NCBI GenBank assembly: GCA_965215855.1
Contig: CBDCER010000003.1
Coordinates: forward strand, 1,736,001 to 1,800,000
Reading direction: 5' to 3'
DNA from: J027 sp965215855
Lineage (GTDB): Bacteria > Chloroflexota > Anaerolineae > Aggregatilineales > J027
Length of the DNA: 64,000 nt
Part shown: piece after piece, positions 54,271-62,140 of the stretch
Position numbering within the stretch: the stretch's first letter is position 1
How the letters are laid out: the number at the start of each line of letters is the position of its first letter
Made by a program: the position numbers and the translations under genes
The notes under the pieces: model-generated
What the model saw: the letters and a program-made list of their open reading frames with translations, nothing else
Database searches by the model: none
What the model was told of the DNA's origin: nothing

Positions 54271-54969
54271 TTATATAAAAAAAGTGAACACGAAATATAA
54301 AGCCAGGGAAGAGACTGTGATCGATATAACAAGTGAAATAGCATATCCTAGACGAGCAACAAGAGGCAATTCACTCCAGTGACGAGAGCTACGGATATTA
54401 ACAATTAGAAGTAATGGAATTGCCCACACAGTACAAGGTCCGATATACAACAATCCATAATCAACGAAGCCGGTACAGCTGAGTGCATGCATCCAAGGCA
54501 ACGCATAAGCACTAATAATGATTGTCTGTACTAGAAACAGGGCACTAGCATCCTGTTTCTGGAGTGATCTTTGCTTTATCAAATGATATAAAGACACAAT
54601 AAAGAACAAGAAACCAAACCCCATTAGAGACAAATCAATGCCGGGCGGACAAATTGACCGTCTTTCGGAAGTATATGTAATTTGCAAGAAGACCAGCAAG
54701 ATTATCATGTAACTACCAGTTAGTATTCCTCCCATGGCGATAATATCGAATCTCCGCTTGGATTCCATAAACCTGAAATATTGAGCGATGATTAAAAGAC
54801 CCAAAGAAATTGACATAATTGCTATGTGGAATATTTCAAATGCAGGGATACTTCCAATTGGATGTCGTAGCCAAGACAGGAATACTATTGCTAAACCCAA
54901 GCAACTAATTCCCAGTATAGAAACGGGTATGATGATATTTCTAGTGATAGGAGATTGTATTGTTCGCAT
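54271..54969 (-). CDS. Candidate immunity protein G, polytopic membrane protein
   Basis: 232 residues with about six hydrophobic spans and a short Cys-containing loop (Ser-Ile-Cys-Pro-Pro-Gly-Ile-Asp). AGGTATCT precedes ATG 54969. It follows tip G. The topology resembles Frag1/DRAM-like small membrane proteins but I cannot assign a family. Its sequence is unlike the immunity protein of the related tip B. Confidence 0.65.
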   Translation of the reverse strand: MRTIQSPITRNIIIPVSILGISCLGLAIVFLSWLRHPIGSIPAFEIFHIAIMSISLGLLIIAQYFRFMESKRRFDIIAMGGILTGSYMIILLVFLQITYTSERRSICPPGIDLSLMGFGFLFFIVSLYHLIKQRSLQKQDASALFLVQTIIISAYALPWMHALSCTGFVDYGLLYIGPCTVWAIPLLLIVNIRSSRHWSELPLVARLGYAISLVISITVSSLALYFVFTFFI

Positions 54970-55005
54970 AGATACCTAATTACCTTTTGTCGCTAAAGTA
55001 CGATC

Positions 55006-55032
55006 GGGGCGCTTGACGAGCGCCCCTTTTTT
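55006..55032 (+). terminator. Plus-strand-oriented terminator between tip G and its immunity gene
   Basis: A perfect 8-bp stem GGGGCGCT/AGCGCCCC with a 5-base loop is followed by TTTTTT on the plus strand. All genes here read on the minus strand, for which it is a hairpin without U-run. As written it is an ideal terminator for antisense transcription. Confidence 0.65.
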
Positions 55033-55112
55033 CGCACAGACTAAAGACTGACGAAACCTACATAATTGATCCTCGAATTCACCTGTCGATTACCTACTGG
55101 AAACGTAGAATC

Positions 55113-56959
55113 TTAATCACTGCATGAATCGGTCGATACATTTCCTGTTCTTGGTGTTGGATCTGTGCGTGTTCCCGTCCATTGATTGTCGCGCCCTGGA
55201 TCTGTATGACCAAAATTCGATCGTAAGGGAAAGGAACACGGCTGACAATTACGGTTTCTCGGATCTCGCATTGCAGAGCAAGCAATCCAATTACAGACAT
55301 TTGGTGTAGTAAGCATAGTTCCACTTCCAGAAACATAGGTAACTGTAATATCTCGACTTGCTGCCTCTCCGAAGTGAAATCCTCGTTGCCATGCTGCACG
55401 GTCCCAGGATCTCGCTGATCTAACACCTGTAGGTCGAAAACCTATAGCCTGTCCTGCACGATCTACTATTCCTTCAGGGTATCCCCAAACACTGGCGGCG
55501 AAACCATACATGAAGTTACCTAACTCGGATCTTTCTAAACAACACCCACACAGAGTCACACTACCACCACATGGGCGTTGCCAGGGGTACCTGGGCGGTT
55601 GGATAGGGCTTGGGCCCGGGCATTCCCCATTGATATCCTGATCGTTGAAATCAATCCATTTGTAAGGAATCCTTTCTGCATATAAAGCGAAGGAAGGAGC
55701 ACCAAAGAGAAAGTCCGTAGGTATAGTTATGATTCCTATCAGGCGCTGAATGCCAGATCCCTGAACATGGGGAGTTTCTCCGCGCACCCACTGATGGTGC
55801 AGAAACAACTCTCTCTTAAACCATTGCGTTACATCTGGTCCGCAGACACATGCTGTATTATCATCTTGCCAGCATCCATCAAATACTCCTGGGCTTTCGC
55901 CATATAACCCACTCGGATCAACCAGATTCACCACATTCCCGGCTACGTACGCATATCGGTTCAGAGACACCGCCTCCTCCAGCATGCCTTCCAGCAGATC
56001 TAGGGACGGGAACACACCCAACGCCGGGTTGTAGTATCGCGCACGGTGATACTGCAAGTCATTCGCGTCCAACATTTCACCTGTGAAGGCAAACGGCACA
56101 CTGAAAACACCTTGCTCGTCATAAGATACACCATAAGGTGCGAAATGCCGTGAGGCTACTGCATCAAAATCGCCATCTGCCTGCACTCGAACGCTGCCCA
56201 GGCCATCAGCAACCATCCACTGCCAATCGCCATTGCTATCTTGCTGCGAGAGTAGCCCGCGTTCATGCACAAAGCGCGTGGTGTTCGCGCCTGTCGTGGC
56301 CGCAATGACTTTCGCCAGTCCCGGCTGCACATCCAGCAGATATTCTGTCACAACACCACTCACCGTCTGTTGCACGCGCTGCCCCAGGCCATTGTAGGCA
56401 TAGCTACTGTCACCAGTACCCAACAACCGCCCGGCTCTATCCCAACTGTAGGACAGTGTGCCATCGGCGGTCATTTGATCAGCGTCGTTGTAAGCAAAGC
56501 CCGCGCTCGAAATGCGGTTGGCGGCATCATAGGTGTGCGTCTGGCTGCTAAACGGCGAACCGTCCACATTGACCACCTCACTGGTGCGGTTACCAGCCAC
56601 ATCATAGCCAAACGTATAGTCTCGCACGGGATTAACCGCATCCCAGGCCGCGAAGTAGTCCGCTGCCAGCAAACGCGACAGATCATCGTAGCTGTACTGG
56701 AGGGTCTGCCCATCGTAGAGCGTCTCCATCTGCACGAATTCCAGCTTGAAACTGGTTGCGCTGACTGGCACAGCAGCTTTGTTACGTTCGGGTCGGTTGC
56801 GGATTTCGAGCGTATGCTGCCCCAGACGTGCCAACGGAATAGTAACCTCCAACTGGCCCGGCGTGGCGGCGTAGGTATCCAGGCTGCCCCAGAAGACGTT
56901 ATCGACCAGCACATCGCAGATACTCCGGTCAACATCCGTACCTAACATGAGGACTATTT
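55113..56959 (-). CDS. RHS cassette G: core plus Cys-rich toxin tip homologous to tip B
   Basis: The open frame extends to 57107 (664 residues), but its first 50 codons are read from the MITE-like insert, so the feature is given from the core edge at 56959. VDPSG is at 396-400. The tip (401-664) shares with tip B Cys-Gly-Pro-Asp-Val-x-x-Trp-Phe, Ile-Pro-Tyr-Lys-Trp-x-x-Phe, Ser-Val-Thr-Leu-Cys-x-x-Cys and Arg-Ser-Glu-Leu-Gly-Asn, so the two are the same toxin family. The core shows local decay near the junction (Ser-Leu-Asp-Leu-Leu-Glu-Gly in place of Asp-Pro-Val-Glu-Gly). Confidence 0.83.
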
Positions 56960-57217
56960 TGTACGGTTTACTATCTTCGACCGCCAAAAGTGTTGTTGGC
57001 ATCATGCCGCTGAGTACGCACCGGTGCCGTCGTCGCCCAGGACTGATCCTTTGGACCAATAGCCGCCTGTTGCCACGAATCCAACGGCCAGGTTCCTTCT
57101 GTTGCATTATCTGCCGGTTACTCTTTATTTAACCCAGTGGAATCGGTTCGAAGCGATAGATCCATAGCGGCACGATGTCAATGTCAGTTCTCACGGTCGA
57201 AGATAGTAAACCGTACA
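56960..57217. mobile_element. MITE-like element, copy 2
   Basis: 258 bp with the same 24-bp inverted repeats as copy 1 (ends at 56960-56983 and 57194-57217). It differs from copy 1 by two substitutions and one deletion by my reading. Inserted at the equivalent position of RHS core G. Confidence 0.8.
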
Positions 57218-57480
57218 ATTATCTCCTCACCGAAAAACGAGATTTGCAGCCCGGCATCGAAGTCCTCGGTCACACCATTGACCCAATTGCCACTGTAAAC
57301 CACCGCATCGTGGTCGTCGGCCATCACCAGCGGGGTGCTTCCGGCAGCTTCCGGGTGGTTTGCACCACATTTATCGGCGTGTGGCCTGATCCGGAATCCC
57401 CGCTGGTGCAGCGGCGGATGAGCGAAGTAGTCAGCACGACGACATGGTGTTCTTACCTGTTGTCTGCCACCAACTTATCT
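57218..57480 (-). pseudogene. RHS cassette G, 5' core fragment before the MITE
   Basis: Matches the start of cores A and D (Thr-Arg-Lys-Leu-Pro segment and the beta-sandwich) but the frame is broken by a one-base deletion near 57340 (CCGGAAGC in place of the longer sequence in D). It directly follows the stop of immunity gene H. Non-functional. Confidence 0.7.
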
Positions 57481-57486
57481 GGGAGG

Positions 57487-59199
57487 TTATGGTTGTACTC
57501 CCCATAAATGCACCGTGCCATCACTAAAACCAGATGCTAACAATGTCCCGTTGGTATTGAAACTAACCTGAGTTGCAACATATCCGCTTCTTTCCGAATA
57601 GGCTTCCAACACATTGAGTGTCTCCCCCGTCTCATTCTGCAGAATGATCGAGTTTTCGGAAACTGAGGCACGTAGACTACCATCTGAATTGAGTGTGCTA
57701 ATGCCATCTTCTGGACTTCTTTGTACTGAAACCGCAATTCCCTGGACATATATCATACCTTGCCCATCAGAAGCTATTGAGAGTGCCTCTCCGGAGCTTC
57801 CTGTAAACTCCGCCGAAAAAACCTCGCCTGTTTGCAAAATGGCGAGAGACTGATTTGCTTCAATATCCCAAATATGCAGCAAACCATCGGATGACAACGA
57901 TACCAGTAGCGTTTCATCCTCACTGATGCTGATCCACACTACGGCTTCTGAAAAATACTGAAACACCGCCAGTGATTCGAAGGTATTCAATTGCCATATT
58001 CGCACTAATCCATCTTCGTGACCGGAAGCGAGCAAGTGCCCACTACTGCTAAAATCGAGAGCTGTAATCGGAGAGCGGTATTCTTTAAGAGTTGTTACTT
58101 CAATGCCAGATTGAGTATCCCGAAAAACGATATTACCGTTCTCAGGAATTGCTATAAAACTACCATCTGGACTAAACTCAAACTTCCAGCTAAACCCATC
58201 ACCACCAGGACCAAAAAGCATTGGTGAGAGATTTCGTCTTACGTTCCAGTTCCAGAGTTGCACAACGTCTTCTTCACCACCTGTAGCTGCAAACATATTC
58301 TCCGTCGGGCTAAATCCAATTTGTCTGATAAAGCCGCCCACACCTTGCACCGTAAATATGAGTTCGTGCGTCTCGGCGTCAAAAATAGCAATTTCCCCAT
58401 CGCCATGTGCAACAGCTACGTATTGTCCATCTGGGCTGAAAGTGATAGCTAAACCACCTGCCTGATTATCGTTGAATGATGGAAGTTCCTGGCCGCTTTG
58501 GACATCCCACTGACGGATCGACGAGTCTTCTTCACCAACTGCTGCCAAAACTGTCCCCTGTGCATTAAATGCGATTCCCGATAATCGAAATCGGATATCG
58601 TACTCAAGCGTGTAGAGTAACTCGCCAGTGGTTGTATTCCACAAATAGATTTTGTCGTAAATGCCAAGCGCCAAAATACCACCATCGGGTGAAAACACCA
58701 TGCTGACCGGACTTAGGAAATCAACCTCAAAAGCGAACATTTCCTGGCCAGTCTCCAAATCCCAGAGTTTTACTTGTAGCTGGTCAAGTACAGGACTTGA
58801 CGTGGCTAACAAACCGTCTGAGGAGAGGGCAATCCATATTGCGTCATTGCGGCTCGTCAATAATACGGGGTAGTGTCCAAATGCTAACTGGGGGCTAGCG
58901 TTTTGATAGTCGTAGCGATAGATGCCGGTAGAGGACGACACAACAAAGTAGAGGCCATCTGGGGTCCATCCAAAATCATAAAGGCTACCTTGTCCCAATG
59001 TTGTGAATTCGATAAGATTGGTTGTGTTTTCAATTGTGATTGGCGGAGGAACATTTGGACCACTTGGAGTGATAGTCTCTTGCTTACCTGTAGATGCTAA
59101 TAATAGAGTATCCTCTGAAAATCTGGCAGAAACTGTGATAATTGGTATCAAGAGTAGTGTTATTAGTCCAAGAATAAATGCCCGATTATGGTTATGCAT
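57487..59199 (-). CDS. Candidate immunity protein H, secreted double WD40 beta-propeller
   Basis: 570 residues from ATG 59199, which has GGAGG seven bases upstream and starts a clean signal peptide (Ala-Phe-Ile-Leu-Gly-Leu-Ile-Thr-Leu-Leu-Leu-Ile-Pro). At least ten WD40-type blades are visible, ending in Val-Lys-Leu-Trp-Asp, Ile-Tyr-Leu-Trp-Asn, Ile-Arg-Gln-Trp-Asp, Val-Gln-Leu-Trp-Asn, Val-Arg-Ile-Trp-Gln, Leu-His-Ile-Trp-Asp and Val-His-Leu-Trp-Gly. Long enough for two propellers. It follows the zinc-peptidase tip H, for which an external blocking role is plausible. Confidence 0.78.
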   Translation of the reverse strand: MHNHNRAFILGLITLLLIPIITVSARFSEDTLLLASTGKQETITPSGPNVPPPITIENTTNLIEFTTLGQGSLYDFGWTPDGLYFVVSSSTGIYRYDYQNASPQLAFGHYPVLLTSRNDAIWIALSSDGLLATSSPVLDQLQVKLWDLETGQEMFAFEVDFLSPVSMVFSPDGGILALGIYDKIYLWNTTTGELLYTLEYDIRFRLSGIAFNAQGTVLAAVGEEDSSIRQWDVQSGQELPSFNDNQAGGLAITFSPDGQYVAVAHGDGEIAIFDAETHELIFTVQGVGGFIRQIGFSPTENMFAATGGEEDVVQLWNWNVRRNLSPMLFGPGGDGFSWKFEFSPDGSFIAIPENGNIVFRDTQSGIEVTTLKEYRSPITALDFSSSGHLLASGHEDGLVRIWQLNTFESLAVFQYFSEAVVWISISEDETLLVSLSSDGLLHIWDIEANQSLAILQTGEVFSAEFTGSSGEALSIASDGQGMIYVQGIAVSVQRSPEDGISTLNSDGSLRASVSENSIILQNETGETLNVLEAYSERSGYVATQVSFNTNGTLLASGFSDGTVHLWGVQP

Positions 59200-59280
59200 A
59201 GTCTCGCCTCCGCATAATAATCTCAATTAGGGGGTATCAAAGTTTTGAGACAGCTTGTACAAATTCCGCAGAAAACACTT

Positions 59281-59371
59281 CCTCATGTTTATGAATGAGG
59301 CAGGTTCGAAGTCCACCAGATTGGTATTTTTCTAAATTGCTCACCAGTCTTAGTTTTCGCTGGAACCTGCC
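59281..59371 (-). other. Stem-loops between tip H and its immunity gene
   Basis: CCTCAT (59281-59286) pairs with ATGAGG (59295-59300), and alternatively GGCAGGTTC (59299-59307) pairs with GAACCTGCC (59363-59371). The two share bases 59299-59300 and are mutually exclusive, so they could act as a switch. Confidence 0.45.
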
Positions 59372-59422
59372 CCACTTACTAATGATATCTTCATCGGAAT
59401 AGCTGAAGTGTCTGTCTAGACA

Positions 59423-61513
59423 TCAATAATCCGTTGGACAAGGAAGGTTTTCACTATTGCCTTCCCAAGTATCACGATTAACGATTTGCACGATGTCAGA
59501 AGACAGAGTACCAGTATCAATCAATTGGTTAACCACATGCCGTGTGAATGTATATTTAAAGTTTGCCTGAGCCTTGTCTATGTCATAAGTGCAGTCCCAA
59601 CCTACCGTAGGTCCCCAATCGTCTGAAATCTCATAAGGTGAGGCTATAGATCCCCAATAGTCTGATGAGGCCATGACATAGTGCCCGTGCAGAACCCAGG
59701 TCATAAACATATCAGCCCACACTTCTCCAGCTGTGGATGAAGGGTTTGCTCTTGCCATCATGCCATCCCATTCGGTATGATTTATAGAGCGTCTGTCTGC
59801 TGCTAACCCTAGTTCGTCTGGTGTAAAATTATCCAAATAATCACCCTTCATTATATCGCCACTTATGATTATTTCAGGGCCCGCCATTATGTTTCGTACT
59901 GCTTGGGGAGTAGCACCTGAATCTTCAAATGCATGTCCTATCTCGTGGACAATAGTGGCGACAGTAACATGACTACCAAGACGTAAGAGACCATGACCTG
60001 CGTGGTGTCCTGTGCCTGGTTGGACAGTGTAACCTTCTGCACTAGGGGCTCCGTTTGCTACGAAATCGAACTGGAGTTGATTTCCAACACTGTTACGGAA
60101 ATCCTGAATAGCTGTACTTCTACCGTCTTCCCCTAAACGAGCCACAATGTGAACGAGGGCAGATGTTGTTCGAAGAAGCGAACGTATAGCTGCCACATAG
60201 TAGCTGTCACCGGATACTGTTTGTATCTGTTGAGGTGCATTAGTACAATCATCCAGGTCAACTGGAAGGTTGTCAAAGGCAGAAGAATTGTAAAGACGAA
60301 ACTGTGTGCCGAAAACCTTTTCAAAATTACGTTCAAACATGCGGTAGGTTACATGTTCTCGTCCTTGAACTAAATTTACTTGAGATATCCGCTGCAAAAT
60401 ACTACCAATATCCATTGGCATCACGCCCGCAGTGGCCGCTCTTAGTATTGCAATACGGAGTTCTTCGCAAGCACCAGATATTGCAGGATTGTTTGAGCAT
60501 GGGTATGCTCCACTCGGATCCACAGCATTCATCACATTCCCGGCTACATACGCATACCGATTCAGCGACATCGCTTGTTGCAACACACCTTCCACCGGAT
60601 CCAAACTTGGAAACGCGCCCAATGCCGGGTTGTAGTACCGCGCCCGGTGATACTGCAAGCCATTCGCATCCAGCATTTCGCCAGTGAAAGCAAATGGCAC
60701 TGTGAAGCTGCCTTGCTCATCATAAGATACACCGTAAGGCGCAAAATGCCGTGATGCCACTGCATCGAAGCCATCATCAATCACACCACGTACACTACCC
60801 AAACCATCTTTGACCATCCATGTCCAATCCCCGACGGAGTCCTGTTGTGACAACAATCCACGCTCATGTACAAAACGCTCAGTATTTGCGCCAGTCATCG
60901 CAGCGATAACCTTCGCCAATCCTGGTTGCACATCCAACAGGTAATCCGTCACAACACCGCTAACGGTCTGTTGGACACGCTGACCCAGGCCATTGTAGGC
61001 ATAGCTACTGTCGCCTGAACCCAACAACCGCCCGGCTCTATCCCAACTGTAGGTGTTCGTACCATCGGCAGTCATCTGACCAGCGTCGTTGTAGGCAAAA
61101 CCCGCGCTCGAAATGCGGTTGGCTGCATCGTAGGTGTGAGACTGGCTGCTAAACGGCGCACCGTCCACATTGACAACCTCACTGGTGCGATTGCCAGCCA
61201 AATCATAGCTGAAGTCGTACTCACGCACGGGATTGACCGCGTCCCAGGCCGCGAAGTAGTCTGCTGCCAGCAAACGCGACAGGTCATCGTAGCTATAGTC
61301 AATGGCATGGCCGTCATAGGCGGTTTCCAATTGCTTGAACTCCAGCTTGAAACTCGTAGAGCTGGCTGGCACACAGGCCGTATTGCGTTCGGGACGGTTG
61401 CGGATCTCAACCACATGCAACCCCAATCGCGCTAAGGGGATCGTCACGGCCAACTCGCCAGGGGTGGCGGCGTAGGTATCCAGGCTGCCCCAGAAGACGT
61501 TATCGACCAGCAC
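59423..61513 (-). CDS. RHS cassette H: core plus zinc metallopeptidase tip
   Basis: 696 residues. The core begins at Ile-Cys-Asp-Val-Leu-Val-Asp-Asn, 23 bases after the stop of immunity gene I, with no ribosome-binding site. VDPSG ends at 335. The tip (336-696) has a textbook zincin helix Ile-Val-His-Glu-Ile-Gly-His-Ala-Phe-Glu (521-530; HExxH at 523-527) and a downstream Gly-Glu-Val-Trp-Ala-Asp (596-601) that could provide the third ligand. It probably cleaves a protein of the target cell. Bases 60546-61017 of the core are identical to cassette B. Confidence 0.87.
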   Translation of the reverse strand: MLVDNVFWGSLDTYAATPGELAVTIPLARLGLHVVEIRNRPERNTACVPASSTSFKLEFKQLETAYDGHAIDYSYDDLSRLLAADYFAAWDAVNPVREYDFSYDLAGNRTSEVVNVDGAPFSSQSHTYDAANRISSAGFAYNDAGQMTADGTNTYSWDRAGRLLGSGDSSYAYNGLGQRVQQTVSGVVTDYLLDVQPGLAKVIAAMTGANTERFVHERGLLSQQDSVGDWTWMVKDGLGSVRGVIDDGFDAVASRHFAPYGVSYDEQGSFTVPFAFTGEMLDANGLQYHRARYYNPALGAFPSLDPVEGVLQQAMSLNRYAYVAGNVMNAVDPSGAYPCSNNPAISGACEELRIAILRAATAGVMPMDIGSILQRISQVNLVQGREHVTYRMFERNFEKVFGTQFRLYNSSAFDNLPVDLDDCTNAPQQIQTVSGDSYYVAAIRSLLRTTSALVHIVARLGEDGRSTAIQDFRNSVGNQLQFDFVANGAPSAEGYTVQPGTGHHAGHGLLRLGSHVTVATIVHEIGHAFEDSGATPQAVRNIMAGPEIIISGDIMKGDYLDNFTPDELGLAADRRSINHTEWDGMMARANPSSTAGEVWADMFMTWVLHGHYVMASSDYWGSIASPYEISDDWGPTVGWDCTYDIDKAQANFKYTFTRHVVNQLIDTGTLSSDIVQIVNRDTWEGNSENLPCPTDY

Positions 61514-61536
61514 ATCGCAGATGTGACCGCCCTCGT

Positions 61537-61959
61537 CTACGGATTAGAAAGTTGCCCTCGACTGCACATCCATCCATAATCTACCGAAAATATGACCATC
61601 TCATCTTGTTCTGATATTGTAACAACATAGGAAATGCGCTGATCACCGTCCGGAGAATCCATACATTCAATTGGGCTAGAAATGGTACATCCAGCAATGG
61701 AATGGTAGAAATTCCAGACATCCTCAAGGGAATCAGTGGTTTCATAGACTCTGGTCAAGCTCCCCCAGTTAAGATCTTCAGATGTGCTATTAGTTTCCTC
61801 ACGAATCAAGCGTGAATTGGGATAGATAGGCACTTTCTGAATGACGTCGTCGCGACAGTCACGGGGTGACTCAAACAGACTACAGCCCATTAATGTGACG
61901 AGCAAAAGGAGAACCACTATTCTTGAATTATAGTCAATGGTGTTTAGTCTGTTTTTCAT
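61537..61959 (-). CDS. Candidate immunity protein I, lipoprotein
   Basis: 140 residues from ATG 61959, supported by GAGGA ten bases upstream. A signal peptide ends in a lipobox Leu-Met-Gly-Cys, so the mature protein is lipid-anchored. The mature part (about 115 residues) is acidic with several Cys and a Tyr-His-Ser-Ile-Ala-Gly-Cys segment. It follows tip I. No family recognised. The core of cassette H starts 23 bases after its stop. Confidence 0.68.
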   Translation of the reverse strand: MKNRLNTIDYNSRIVVLLLLVTLMGCSLFESPRDCRDDVIQKVPIYPNSRLIREETNSTSEDLNWGSLTRVYETTDSLEDVWNFYHSIAGCTISSPIECMDSPDGDQRISYVVTISEQDEMVIFSVDYGWMCSRGQLSNP

Positions 61960-62090
61960 TGGATATGTATCCTCAAGCACACAGTAACGAACCAAATCAG
62001 AACTGATAGACAGCGAACGCTGGTGACATGTGAGGGCGCTGCAGCACCTTCACAACTTTGCACATCATTGTTCAATTGATGTGATAGTGG

Positions 62091-62126
62091 TGGACTGGCA
62101 CTTCATATAGATCAAGTACCAATCCA
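62091..62126 (-). other. Stem-loop between tip I and its immunity gene
   Basis: Arms of 13 bases (62091-62103 and 62114-62126) pair fully in minus-strand RNA with two G-U pairs, which appear as A-C mismatches on the plus strand. It begins 14 bases past the toxin stop. Confidence 0.6.
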
Positions 62127-62140
62127 CATCGGATTCTCAA

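Noticed and set aside
39247..62126. Inter-gene stem-loops as integron attC sites
   Set aside because: They lie between toxin and immunity, not at cassette ends, share no conserved core sites, and no integrase gene is present.
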